From Centropus unirufus (taxonomy: Eukaryota; Chordata; Aves; Cuculiformes; Centropidae): a DNA stretch of 64,000 nucleotides. A model generated the notes under the pieces. That model worked only from the letters and a program-made list of their open reading frames with translations. It did not search any database and was not told the DNA's origin. The translations under genes were made by a program, and so were the position numbers. Within the stretch, counting starts at the first letter, position 1, and every line of letters begins with the position of its first letter. Location of the stretch: the NCBI GenBank assembly GCA_013397695.1, contig VYZI01000043.1, positions 2,767,177 to 2,831,176 of the forward strand, in the 5' to 3' direction. Of this stretch, positions 40,662-53,989 are shown piece by piece.

Positions 40662-42989
40662 AAATAGGTGTAGTTAATAGCAATATCTCGTAAGAGTCAG
40701 TAGAACAGTCAGTCTGACTAAAACTAGCTCTGAACTCAAATTTCCACGGTCTTTACCTAGTAGAACTATTAAAGCTAATGCAAAGGTTGGGCCCGCACTG
40801 CCTCCTGACATCAGGCAAGGGGTTAGTACAGTTATAGCCTGGCAGATTGGCAGAGCAAGTGCTGTAAAATTTTGCGTAAAGCTTACTAAGGCTCATTTAA
40901 GTATTGCTGCAGGAATATCTCCTTTGTTCTTCCTTATTTTTTACCTTAAATACACAGTACAGCAGAATGCTCTTCAGCAGAGTCACAATCTTCATCTCTT
41001 TGTTCAAGGAGCAGAGAGAATAATAATTAACACAGCCCTTACCTCTTCTCCTTGAATGATGCTCAGTTTGACCTTTACAGTACACAAGTGGTACTAAGAT
41101 AAGAATCATGTACTGTATCCTGACCTCAGTCGCACTCCGGTACATCTGAATTTGGAATCAGACCACTGAAGTAATTAGAATTGACTGGGGCTAAGATTGG
41201 TGCACATGGTATTTGATATTTCTGGCATTTATATTCAAGGTAGTCAGCAGGATCCATTACATCACCCCACACCTGCCCTATGTATGCTACACACAATGTG
41301 TTTATTACGTGCGGTACTAATCGCACAGCAGGCGATTAAAATGGAAAGCATTTTAAAAGTCAAATTGGCCTTTTACATTGCATAATTTGGGATGAGGGCC
41401 AGATTGCTCTGGATGATTTAGATACCTAACTCAATCAATGAGCATGAGACATCGAAATGCCTTTGGAAAAAAAAACCTGCAGCCTCTAATCTTTAAATTT
41501 CATCTTTAATTTTGGAGTGAAATTGGTGCTTAGAAAATATAGCTTAGGGAGGACAGGGAAAGAAGAGTCCAGTGAGCAAAAGTGAAATCTCGCTGAGGCA
41601 GGAACTGTCATCAGCCAAAGAGGAGATGGGAAATTAGCACACAGCTCAGGCTGGCTCGCTCACAGGAATACATTGACAAAATCGATGCAGGGAAATGACG
41701 CCATCCAGCCTCTAAAAATTTACAGTCCTTTAAAACGAGGGCTCCTGGGTGACAGATACTTTTCCAGGCATTAAGACTCTGGCAGCCCAACCAAAGTACA
41801 AGATCAAGAAAGGAAATTTGAAGGAGTTACTTTATTACAGATAACACTGCCTTTTCGAGATAGCCATGCCTCAGTTAAACCCACCAAAGCAAACTCCATG
41901 TTGCAATTCAGTTGGGAAAAGCAGCTTGCCCTAAGATATGATACAGGACAAGCAAAATTAATAATTTGAGATGTATCATCATAAGAATATGAGGATTTTT
42001 TTCTTCTTTTTTTATGGGGTCTGTTGAGATTCTTCTCCTGAGCTACTATTTGAAGCCCAACTTTGTTAGTGCTCCTTGAATCCAGTTTTCATACCATAAC
42101 ATAAAAACAGACTTCTGAGTAGAAAGCAGCATTATAGTCTGCTATGCTCACTGGGCCAAGTGGAGAAAAGCCATTTAACTTATGGGTGTTACTTGACGAT
42201 GTGAAGAATATGAGTTATTTTTGTGAAATGAGGATTTGGCCCGCAAAGGTTCTTTGGGATGTAGAGACTATTTAGAATTTAGGAGGTAAAATAGTAGAAC
42301 CTTGCTTAGAAGTTAGCCCAAGACTGCAGAAAACCACTCTGGTATTACCCACTGGCTTCATGTTATCCCTTCCATTGGGAAAAGGATGCTTTGGCTGGCT
42401 TTTCTGGGGATAGTGGAACATATCAGTCTTCAGAGTGGCCAATACTCCAGAACTGACCATATGTGTAAGTTGTGACAAATAAGATGGGATTTACAGAGGA
42501 AAAAGTGCTGTGCAAGTACAGTGAGGGAGATAATAAAGAGGTTCTTCCTGGATGCACAAATGCTTATGGGGTCTCACAGGGTATTACTTGCTGGCCCAAT
42601 TTGAGAAGAGAAGACTGTTCACGCGTGCACATATGTCTGAGTGCTCATGAAAAGAGCACATGCATGTGTGCATGGGCCGTCTGATGCTAAAAAAAGATTT
42701 CTGTCAATTCCCAAGCACAAGAAGTTTGTCCTCTGCTACACCTAGAAAGTGTGAACAGTGTGGGAATAAAGATCTGTTCCCCATGAGTAATAATTTAGGT
42801 CTTTTATGTAACATGCTGCAATGAAGATTATAGAAGCTGCCTTCACAATTTCTAGGTCTAATTATTTTTTTATTTTATGAGGAATTAGACTTTCAGATCC
42901 CACATCTGACTTTGAAATTCTCAGTTTGTAGGTCAGAAACACTACAGAGATTTATAACAACTTACTCCTTGCCATTGGCTTTGTCTGCA

Positions 42990-43090
42990 AACAGACAGAG
43001 ATCAATGGAGTGGGATTCAAACCATGGATGACCAGCACTCTGTACCTTCCAAGCTCTGGGACCACAACACAACGTATGCAGGAACTGAAG
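42990..43090 (-). repeat. Possible antisense tRNA-derived SINE head
   Basis: GGGATTCAAACCATGG (43,011) resembles the reverse complement of a tRNA B-box, and GGGACCACAACACAACGTATGC about 50 bp later resembles the reversed A-box side (compare AACCACTATGCTATAC in MIR-like SINEs). Divergence is high and the match is short. Confidence 0.3.
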
Positions 43091-45109
43091 CAGAAGATCC
43101 AGCTGGCAGACACGCACAGACCAATCTCACTGCATGAAAGCTCCATCCACTTGCTCTCCTGTGGCTTCCACGGAATATCATATTGGAGCAGTGATTTGAC
43201 CTCCAAGGGCCAGACCATGCAAGATGCAAAGGAAGTCAGGAGTATTCCTTGTCAACTCTTGAGCAGATGAATTTTAAATTCAGATGCATATTTAATTGCC
43301 CACCATGGAGGGCATATAGGTCAACAATGGGGCATGTTGGAAATGGCCAATATAGCGTCAGATGGGTTGTGTGGATCCTTATACTAATTTAGTCACTTGT
43401 GTCCATATGTCAGCTGAAAAGGAGTCAGAACCGTGCTTTTAGTCGGCTGCTTTGTCCTCCATCAGGCCTTTGCAAGATATGCCAGTGAATGCAGTCCCTA
43501 AACCCCGACAGCTTAGAAGAGAAAGCTATTCCCAGGGCAGTTTTTTGGGAAGCAACAAAGTTGCAGCTTTAGATTGATGTTCATTTTTATTTTGCGATCA
43601 TAGCTAATTAAAAGAAATTAATAGAAACATAGTCAGATCCAAAAGTTTATTAGAAAAGAAGCATTGTAGTTTAATTATGCCACAATGTTGTGTACAACAC
43701 AAAGCCCACTGAAATCTGAATACTTGATGATCTCTGGAATTTGACTAAGAGCTCTTTGGCCTTAGGGAGAAACTTGACAATTACTAATCTACATATGCTG
43801 ACAATCTCTACATATCAGGGGCCCCATGAGGGTCTTTAATTGCTCTGTAAACTTCAAACTGGAGTGTTCTTCAGCAGGAAAAAACAAGATGCTGCATTCA
43901 AGCTAAAGAAGAGTGGTAGATGACATGTTTATTAATACCCCTATGCCCCATAGGACTGCAGGGCAGAAGGTTCTCTGGATAAAAGAAGTTATAAATGCAT
44001 CATCAGATTTATTCAAGACAGAACAATTTTGCCTGAATGCTCATGTGCAAAAATGGCACGATGGGTCCAGAAAACTTTCTCCAAAAGTGTTCCTGCAATT
44101 CCAAACCACGTTTCTATTCTTTTGCTTGCACAGCTCTTTTTGGCACATTTGCTTGAACTTTAAGACTGCGCACACAAAATGTCTGCATGACTCGAATGGA
44201 AGTGAGCAGTGGATTTTATAAGTTACAGACTCGATTTTTTTTCAAAAGCAAAATCTGTAATGTTTGCTTTAGAGTTGCACAAGTGTAGGCAGCGAGTTCT
44301 GTCTGAGTTTGGCAGGGGCAGGACTCGTAATCCCCAAGTTGTTTTTAATACAGGTCCTGGATCTTTGTGTAGAAATTTTAGGTCTGACTCAAAATGCAGC
44401 TGCAGAAAATTGACTGCTTCATAGGAGACCTGATAGCTTCATATTCCTTCCCTTTAACTTCTGGTTTGACTCACACTTAAATGATTAAGGTTTCTTGTGT
44501 TTTATGGGCAGCACAGAAAATCATTCTGGCTCATTCTCCTGTTGCTGTATTGACTTGATGAGGTTGGCTTTGGTGATTACCTTGTACATTGTCAACATAA
44601 TTGCCAATCAAGTTCTGATTGCTTCATTTATCATTTTATTTCTTTGTAATTCAGGAGTGTCTAGAGCTGTCTTTCCCCTGCTGTGAGGGTTCACGCTCCC
44701 TACCAAACTAGTCACAGTGCAGAGAGACCACTAACCCTTCCAGAAATCATCTGACACAGCAGTATCAGTCTTGGAAAGGGGTTTTACAAAGTGCTTTGTC
44801 ATTTCTGGGGAGCAGAAGGAATAGACAGATCTTGGAATGCACCTTGATGGGATGTGCAGCACTCGCCATTAGGAGAACACCTTGCCTTGCAAGGAAGTTG
44901 ATCAGGAAGTAATTGGAGGGAATAAATGTGGAAACTCCCAGTGCCAGCTCCATCCTGGGCTCTAACAACACAATCCAAACCTTTGAATTTGGGAAGAGAG
45001 AAAGTTATTGACATAACACGTTAAACAACCTTAACTCCAGTGAGCAATGGCACCACTACAACACTTGTTTATTAGCAAAATGCATCTGATCTCAAAGGCC
45101 TGCATGACA

Positions 45110-45420
45110 AGTTCATTACATATCAATTTAATTAGCTGATTTACATTTAATTTACATTTCAATTAATGTCTTTAGCAACAAAACGTTGCCTTAATAGGGT
45201 AATTGCCTGTTAGGCAATATGTAAAAGAATAAATAGTCACATTCTGAGGAAGAATTCCTATTTTCAATTTTTTATTACCATAAATAACCTAAATAATTAT
45301 TGCTCTTAAGGGGCCATGTCCCAGTTCCCTTCTGGGCCTAATTATAAAGACTTAGTACCTCATTAAGCAAAATGGTTTCGGAGTCACAGAAAAGCATTAC
45401 TCTAATCGTGACTCATTAGT
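45110..45420. promoter_or_regulatory. Candidate conserved noncoding element
   Basis: Dense ATTA/TAAT-type sites (AATTTAATTAGCTGATT, CAATTAATG, CTAATTATAAAG, CTCATTAG) occur with a 7-bp inverted repeat ATTGCCT-GTT-AGGCAAT (45,202-45,218). No frame is open through it. This composition is common in AT-rich developmental enhancers, but conservation cannot be seen from one sequence. Confidence 0.3.
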
Positions 45421-48400
45421 TTCAACAAAAGAGGGGAAAACTGCAAAAGTCGGCACATTTTGCCATATTATTCTTCTGGTTCACAAGCAGCAGCACATTT
45501 GAGAAGTGGCTGTTACAGCTGTGTAGGCGTTTCTGTCACCAGGCCCTGTTTTCAGAGGCGAGGAGGGGGTCGTAACTTTGGTCATTAAGAGAGAGCCATG
45601 TGCAACTGGAAAAGCTGGCACGTGCATCCCTGGCATGGTGCAAGAAGCCTGTGCAAACTTTTGCTTTTCTGTTCCCTGAGAGCTCATCTTTTTCCCATGC
45701 ACCACACTCATGGTGGCTGTAATGTAGGATCCATCTTCTTCTCCCATGCCAGAGGAGCTGCTTTCATCACCTTATTAAATGCCAGTGTATAGAAAATGGG
45801 CATGTCTTTTACGATTTGTTTGAATTCAATGATGCTTTATCACAGCGCTTTTTCCTTGTAACCAGAGCAAAAACTGACTGCAGGCTTGGGTGGGATCAGA
45901 TGGTGACTTTAAGGCTCTTAGTAATGGATCCAAACCCCTGTGGCAATGTGGTGTAAAATTCTGATCTCATATACACCCTCTCCGCTGGTGCAAATTTATT
46001 CCAAAAATGGTGGAAGGTTTGGCAAGGTGCTGGTGGGTTTTATGCTACATTAGGCATTGATTCTCTGTTCTAGTTTAAAGTTACACTGGATCCGGCATCA
46101 TCTGTCCTTCAGCAGTCAGTATGAAGCCAATGCTAAAGCATGAAGCTGGCACAGGCTCTGCGTCAGGAGCTCTGGCAGATTTGATGTACGTCTGCATTTG
46201 TTTGGATGGCGTTTCTTATGTTGGAGATCCAGTGGTGCAGAGGTCCAGAACTGGTGACTGGAACTAAGGCATTGATTGTATTTGCTTAAAAGTGATGGTG
46301 TGTAAGGAAGTAAAAAGGGACTGATTAAGATTTTGTTTAGCAAATACCAAATTCATTATATTCTAGGAATATATAGCTTTAAAAAGAAAGTGTTTAACTA
46401 ATGAGGAAACAACCTTTTCATATACTGTTTGCTTCCTCATTAACCTTTAATGATGATTCATCTGTAAAAGAAACCTAAATTCAAACACCATGCTATTTTT
46501 TCTTACACTGCAGATAAAGCCACATCCAGAAATAGAATTTTTAATGATAGTATTGTGTAGCTTCTAAGAACAGATAATGTCTTTTTTCCCTCTCTTTTCT
46601 CTTTTTATATTTCTCCTTTTTTATCTTTTTAATATTGACTTAGTTTTACGATCCTCATTTAACAGGTGGTTAAATCACCAACATAGAAACATTAAAGGAT
46701 ATTTCCCATCTCAGAACTACAAGGAGAACCCCTATCCTTATGGTTCAGCCACTCTGCTCTAATGTCTACTGAAGTTAATTACCACTTTAGTGGATTTTGG
46801 AACTCATCGTCAGCCCCAGGGTCTTCAGACAACACAGGACTGTGGTGAAAACACTACCCCATGTTGTGCCAGATTCTGACTTGGTATAACTCACCCAGCC
46901 GCAGAGACAATTTATCTGGATTATGTGCCTGGGCGAATTCATTGCTAGAGACCAGGCAAGTTGTAGATCCTTAGTGCTTACTTTTCCTATAAGGGGGTGC
47001 TGTACGTATAGACAAATAGGACAATGAAAACAAAATCAGGTCTGAGTCACTTTCTTCTAGTACTAAATGTACCTTTTCACTGGGATAAGGAAAACATTGC
47101 TATCTTTACAAAGAAAAAAAATGAGAGAGGAAGAAGCCTCTGCTTCCAGAAAAAAATGTCTTATTACCTGCAGAAGCTAATTGCTTAGGACTCAGATGTA
47201 GCTCCTGATTTTCTGCATTTTATTTCTGCTCCTACACTTGATGGATCTGGAATTCTTTTCTGAGCTGCTAACTCAATTTTTGCTTTTTAAAGCTCATTTA
47301 AAACCTTTCCTGCTTTCCTGTGTCTGTGATTAACACTAATCCACTCTACCCTTTCTTTTCCTAAAGCTTTTATATTCACCCCTTGCTGCAGCCTGCAAGA
47401 ATTCTAATTGGCATCTGCTCTTCTTTTTGAGTTTCCATTTTTTTCTTTCTTCCTGCTCCATTTTCTCTCTGTTGCTATCTGGGTGGTTCTACGCCATCCT
47501 GTTATACTTTCTAGCCCAGATCTGCCTAGTGCTGCAAAGGATTTGATGATTTTCTTCAGGAAGGACTCTAATAATAGCCACAATCCTGCCCCTTTACAAA
47601 TCTTCCTTACAATGAAAAAAAAAAGTATATTCTGCCCTCCAGAGTGAATTCCATTGAAAACCAAGAGTTTTTGTTAAAAAAAAAAAAATATCCCTCCCTT
47701 TTTCTGATGGATTGGAGAAATTTTAAAAGAATAATGTCATAATTCACAGGGAATTTGATCACAGATCTCAAACCTTTCTGTTAGACAGGGTAACTTCAGC
47801 TATTATTTAAAGAAAGTGTTTCAGTTTTCTTCTCTAATACAATAACAAGTCACGATTTATAACAGGAAAACAAACCAGCCAGCAAGTCCTTGAGGTTCTC
47901 TAGTAAATGCTGTTGTCAATCAAATTAACATGGAAGATGCTCAAATACTGCTGCTTTAATGGGCAGAGGGACAAAACTCTTGACACACTGTAGAGAGGCT
48001 TTTGAAAAACAAGCAGCTAGATGCCATCTGAGCTGGATGAGGCTAACAGAAGGCAGATCCTAGCACTATAATGCGATGTGATAGATTTTGAACTTTAACT
48101 GCCATTTCAGGCGGTCAATGCCAAAACTGTGGTTTCTCAGCCCCCTGTTCAGCTGCTGCCTCAGCCTGGCTGCCCAGAGGTGAAGCTGTTCCCCATGAAG
48201 ACTGGTGCCTGATTCGTGCTTCCTGGCATGCATAGAAGTAGCTCAGTTACGATAATCCTGACAAACTTGGAGCCTCACTGTGCCTTTGCCCTCAGAGCCT
48301 CGGAAGCCAATGCTCCCTGCTGCCTCCCAGCATCTTGTTTGGCAATGCCAGGTGCTGCAATGCAGGAGCTCCAAAAGAAATTGTTGGAAGCCTTCTTCTC

Positions 48401-49388
48401 AGGACTCTGCTCAGTAAGCAATACTTTACTATTCACTTTCTTCACCCGCTTTAGAGTCACAATATTTACAGCAGAACATATTGTTAGACCCTTCAGCCTC
48501 CTATACATCAAGGACCATTAAATACTGTTGTCACCCTTGTTTTGATTTGACTAAAATATGTTTCGTTTTGACAAAAGAATTTCTTTAGTCAGCTTCTCAT
48601 TTTCCTTTGGTATTGTCAGAAAAATAGACAACTCCCTTTCCATTCCGTTGCTCATCCCAGAGGTTACTCGCTTTCTCTGCTTCCATATAATACCAAATAT
48701 CTAATTCAAAATTTTCTAGCTTTAGCTTCTAGCAACTGCCTCTTGCTGTGTCTTTCCCAGTTACATTAAAGATCCATACAGTATCCTGCGTTTTTCAACA
48801 CAAAGGTACTACCCACAGTAATCATGCCCCAGCTTTTGGTCCTCTGTCCAGGCCACTGTGCTATCGCTGCTGCAGCTAAAGCCATCACGGCTAACTTCGG
48901 GTGAGCAGCAGCTCTTCAATACAGAATATAGACACCCTTTTTTAACACTTCCAAGCCAGCTGCTCTGAATTCCTGCAGGACCACAAGTCACTGACTCTGG
49001 GATGGTAGAAGAATGGACAAGAACACTTGGTAGTTAATTTCTGCTTCCTCCGTGACCATCATCTTCAGTTTCTATGCCAGCTCGACAATGTTCTTTTCTT
49101 TGCTTTTTAAATACAAAGCTGTACATACATAAGGAATAAAACGCTCTAATTTATTCTGCAGAAGTGTTCATCAAGTGAGAGACAGGACTCTGGGAAAAGA
49201 TTAAGAGCTTACATTTTTCATTTGACTTATTTCACATAAAATTTCATAGAGGATAAAATGATGGGAGGCAAAGAAGCAATGATATTTCTGTTTTATCTCT
49301 GTCTAAGGACCATAAATCTTTCTGAAGTATCATTAATTATAGCAGCGCCATTCACAACGCTATTGTTAAGGGTCTATCAGCAGTCCCA

Positions 49389-49418
49389 TTATAAACCCCT
49401 ATTTTCAGGGGTTTATAA
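49389..49418. repeat. Perfect 12-bp hairpin
   Basis: TTATAAACCCCT (49,389-49,400), a 6-base loop ATTTTC, then AGGGGTTTATAA (49,407-49,418). The stem is perfect. It is too short for a miRNA precursor on its own. It may be a palindromic remnant of a DNA transposon or an ancient conserved repeat. Confidence 0.7.
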
Positions 49419-50654
49419 CTTGGTTAGAAGAATTTTGTTTCAGGCAAAAACTTGACTGAGGCAATGTCTCCATCTAAGATGATTTTTTTAAAAAAATGTA
49501 AAACACAAAGGAACGTTTTACCTCTTTTGAACTAAGGGAGAGCCCAGAAACTTTCTAGGGGTACAAAGCTAGTGCTCTGTTGGCTGATTGTATCTGTAAC
49601 ATTTCTGAATTAATAAGACTTTAATTCACGGAAGTTATCTCTTAGATTAATTTAGATAATTCCTTTGCAATGCAAGTTTCCAGTTACTAGACCTGAATTC
49701 AAATTCTGGAATATTCCTCCAGTGGCTGTAATCAAATCATATTTGATTCCTTCTTTAGCTGCAGCCAGTAGAGAAACAATTTAGCTGACCTGGAAAATAG
49801 CTTGTACATTAAGAAAACTTCAATATCTTCAGGTAGCTTTCCTCTTTTTTTTTTTTAATTTTATTTTTTTATACGCATGACATACACTAAGAATCAGTAA
49901 AGTTAATGGTCACATTGGCTTAGCAGCAATACCGAGGAATTGCTCTGTCATGGCTGAGCCATGGTGAAATTTTGAGAAAGACATTGAGTTTCTCCAGATT
50001 TACTGTGAAAAATGCTCTTCAATGGGCATTAGAGAGACTGGAAGGGCACAGGAAAGAAAAGTTGCTGCTTTGCCTACGTAAATACACAGCCAGGTGACCT
50101 CTTGCCTGTAGCACCTTGTAAGATTCATCAAGAAAGTCTGAGGGCTCTGCTTAGTTGTGTCCTTGCACATTAGAAAACAGCAAGACACTCAATATGACAG
50201 GATCGACAAAATCATTGTGGCCTTTTTTCTAAAGCAATAGATATTAATGAATGCTAACTTCTGAGCAACTCTTCTTCCTACTTTAAAGTAGAAAGATTAG
50301 ATGAAAATGTATTTTGTGAAGAGTGTGCTGACACCCTCAGGTAATCTCCATCCTCTGTCCTCATCAATAATCTAACACTCTACCTTCCACGTTACATTAC
50401 TGTCTGAAGTAATGCAATTCACTTTGGTCCCCTTAGATCCTATTAGAATCTCTCACATTACAAAATTCTTTCAGCTTTGCACTATAGCATACTGGGACTG
50501 TTTAGTCTTATCTTCTGCTTGCCGTTTTCCTCAACCACCAATTCTTAACACAGGAACTGACTTTTGTGAATTGCACTTTTAACCTAGCAGTGAGTGAAAA
50601 GATCAAAATAACACGTGAGAATTGTCCTATGTGGTCTCTAAAGAGCTCTGATTC

Positions 50655-50900
50655 TGCTTTAAACACTGTTGCCTGTATCTTGTGATAATGAGTTCCACTA
50701 TCTAACTTACTTTCCTCTATCAGTGTTGATTGTGTTGTCTTTTAATTTCACTGCATGTGTCCTTTGAAAGGATAAAAAGGCATGGGTAAACAGAGGAATG
50801 CATTTCCACGTATTATTCAGTCCCGTATGTACCTCTTTTGTATTACATCTTATTTTTCTCCTCTCCAAAGTAAAAAAATCATAATGTATTTTTTGTTTGT
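50655..50900 (-). mobile_element. Very old antisense CR1/L3-like fragment
   Basis: On the + strand the blocks CTTGTGATAATGAGTTCCAC (50,678), CTTTTAATTTCACTGCATGT (50,739), GGGTAAACAGAGG (50,785), TATGTACCTCTTTTGTATTA (50,826) and TTTCTCCTCTCCAAAGTAAA match, in order, the reverse complement of the CR1/L3-like 3' region widespread in turtles and crocodilians. Several small deletions separate the blocks. This element belongs to a lineage older than the CR1 copies near 38 and 40 kb. The edges are approximate. Confidence 0.7.
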
Positions 50901-53299
50901 CTTTTCTAATATGGAAATCTTTCCATGTATCATGATTTGTTGCTGTTATTTGAGCAGATGTCTTCCCTGAATTCTCTACAGTTATTAATGACAAGACAAT
51001 CGTACTCAGTAATGATATCTAAATAAAGGGCTCAATGTGGAGTAAGACAGAGGTCTCTTCTGGCTGCGCCATCCACATCAGGGACTTAATGTAGGCAGAA
51101 ATGGCTCTCTGGCACACTCATAAGAACTGCAGTGGAGGGTGGAAAAATGTGGAAAGCTCCTTTACTTCCTTCACTCTTATTGCCAGAATGACTGCGCAAT
51201 GTCACTTTGCAGCCAGTGTAAGGCTTTAACAGGAAATTAAATTTAACAGAAAAAACATCCTGGGCTTCTTAGCAGAAAGTGAATCTCTGACAGACTCAGT
51301 GATGTTAGACTTGCTCTCTGATCTAATTTTGACTAATCCATGGTATTGTTTAGATTCTAAACTTTAGAACATCCATCTGTTAGCAAACCTGACTCCTCCC
51401 ATTTTTCCCACTTCACTTATTTTGTAGTCTATTTCAATATAGTGAGGTCTAACCACCACAAGCACTGCAATATTACGGTATAAATGTTGTGAGAATTACC
51501 TTAAACCAGTGCAACCTCACTCATTTAACAGTTACTCCTGGTCTGCAATGACAGAAACATGAGGAGCATTGACTATTTTGATGACATCAGGGCTCTTTCA
51601 TAGCAGGCATGTTGGAGCAGCTGGAGGACAAAAAACCACGAAGCTTTTAAATGGAGGAGACTGCAAAAACCTCAACATAACACAGAGCTGTCATCCCGGC
51701 TCTTATTACATGGTACTAAGTGTAAGTAGCATTACAAGAAGATTTATTTTTGTAAAAACAAAGGAATTAATGTACTTTCACAGCAGGGAAAGTTTATAGC
51801 GGTTAAAACCTCAGGTTTTTTAAAGCAGGAGGTACTTCTTGTGGTTTTGCTTATTAGCAAAGGGATTTGTGCAAGAAGTCAAGGTTTCCCCTTTTTGTCC
51901 CCCAAATTCCCGCATCATTGTCCTGCAGTACAAATGTAAGACTCATCAACCATTTCACCATAACAAGAAGGTCCAGATGGATCCCACACTGCTGCAGAAA
52001 ATCCTGGGCAGGAAAAACACTGCAGCAGCAGCCTTTCTTTCCAAGGCCCAGCAGGATGAAGTGGCAGAAACTCTGCAGACCAGAGGGATGGAGAAGCAGC
52101 TCTGTGCAGAGAACATAACCCTTCAGTCTACCCCAGATTTTCTTTGGTTTGCCAGGGAAAAAACGCTGAAATTCATCACTGCCTTATCACTTCAGAGAAG
52201 CTTTCTGTCCTGCCTTGTGTGTCTTTTCCAAGGGTTATAAAGTCCTTCTGTTCCAGGGCACTGCACATGGATATTAAATTTTCATCACAAACATGATGCC
52301 ATTTTTGATTTCAGCATTTATCTGTCTTCTGTTCTTATATGGCCATACTTACCATAATATCTCATACTTCACAATCTTTAACACATTATTTATCCCTCCA
52401 AAAAGCATGTATATGAAAAGTACCTGAAAATAAGCAATAAAACATTTTAATACTGTCACCATCTGAGGCTATGGATCTTTGAGAGTTTTATTTTCATTAA
52501 CTCTGGAATGGAATTCATAACCTTGAGAATTATAATGCATAGGAAATGATGTTATCTAAGTGTCCTTCATATATGTATTATAATTCTGCAATTCAAAAAT
52601 TAAAACCCAAGTCTTTTCCTAAATACAGAATCCTTACACTGTTACAGAAGTCCCATTAATGAAAATAAGGCCTCCATTTTCAGTCACCTACTTATTTTAA
52701 AAGATTGGCATCAAGTATTAGTAGTGCTATTTTATCCATCTATAGATTTCAGTTTTGTCTGTGCTGGCATGTTATGTTCTTTGCATAGTTTCCTTTAAAA
52801 ATATAAACTGAAAATCAAAACATTTGGAACATGCTGTTTCTTTCCAGATCAATTAGCAAAGCTTTCTAGATCAGTCAGCATTATTTTTGAAATTGTAAAA
52901 TTAAAATAAAGCCAGCCAAGTGATGCATTTGAGCTGCTGCTCTCTTTTGAAGGCCATTAAAATTGTCAACTGAGTTTCCTCCCCTCTCTGTGGTTGTACT
53001 TGTGAATTTGTAACGAATATTTAATGGCTTAATCCCCCTCCCAGTATGTGGTTGGTGTCCCCCTTTTTCAACAGGAAGGCTCTCTGGGCTACAGTCTGCA
53101 GGACGTCCAAGAAAGAGGGGGATACAAACATGTCCCAAGCTCTGTGCTTCCTTTTGGACGCCCACTGCAGTGCCCTGCGCTCCTGTGGCAGGACCGGCTC
53201 CTTGCCCAAGGCTGGACACCTTAGCACCAGAAATCCACCTCAGCACAGCCTGCACCACTCTGGCTGCCCGTCCTTCCAGGGGCTGAATAGACTCCAGTT
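50901..53299. other. Gene-free stretch
   Basis: No exon supported. A 133-codon frame at 51,839-52,240 has no recognisable motif. The part from 53,040 to 53,290 is GC-richer than the surroundings and open on both strands, but I recognise nothing in it. Confidence 0.45.
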
Positions 53300-53372
53300 C
53301 ATGGGATCATACAATGTCCCGACTTGGAAGGGGCCCACAAGGACCATCAAGTCCAACTCCTGCTGTAGGTGC
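53300..53372 (-). mobile_element. Short antisense CR1 tail
   Basis: ATGGGATCATACAATGTCCC, then CTTGGAAGGGGCCCACAAGG and ACCATCAAGTCCAACTCCTG, is the reverse complement of a CR1 3' terminus, with a degenerate ATTCTATG tail at the low-coordinate end. The copy is severely 5'-truncated. Confidence 0.85.
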
Positions 53373-53989
53373 GATGCAGGGCCTAGGTGTAGGAAGGTGT
53401 AGGAAAGGGGGCATCCATGTGCACTGGGGGGCAAGCCGGGGCAAGTTGGGGACAGGCAGGTGGGAAGGTGCCAGGAATCAGAGCCCAGCACTGTGGCAAA
53501 GGGCGCAGCCATTTGTGCAGGGCGCTGGGGGAATGGTACCAAACACTCTGGCAAATAAACCCTCCAAGACTAATTTTTGAGTTTGAGAAAGCAAGCGCTG
53601 TTTAATCAGGCCTGAGCAACAGCGAGTGATCTCCATCCATCCTGTGCCTCAAGAGCTGGTTGCAAAATATATTTTCCACCCACATATGTATAAATTTTCC
53701 CCGTTCTGTTACTTTCCAAGGTCTAATTTTAATGCCACAACTTCACAACAGCCAAATCTCTTGCTAGTTTGGCACTTTAGAACCGGCTCTCTGCCTGACC
53801 TTGGACTTGAGGCAGGAACTACTGCGGACTTCGTTCAAGGATTAACAGTGTCTGCAAAAACCTTATTTGAAAAAATGTGCTATAAAACATGTCATTAAAG
53901 GGACATTCTGCTTAACTTCCAAAAACCCTAGTTACTTGGATGAACTTAACTCCAGCTTAAATAAAAATATTCCACTTTTTCTAATGGGA
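53373..53989. other. Region just upstream of the CpG island
   Basis: A GC-rich, G-skewed part (53,380-53,540) is followed by AT-rich DNA up to the island edge. No exon recognised. Confidence 0.5.

Larger units (their letters stand above)
40662..50654. other. Large gene-free stretch
   Basis: No coding exon supported over 10 kb. It contains AT-rich tracts, a possible antisense SINE (near 43,000), a homeodomain-site-rich candidate regulatory stretch (45,110-45,420), a 13-base A run at 47,676 and a perfect hairpin at 49,389. Frames of about 100 codons (for example 43,913-44,221 and 48,216-48,521) show no family motif. Confidence 0.5.

Noticed and set aside
51839..52240. 133-codon frame
   Set aside because: No recognisable motif or repeat family; probably random.
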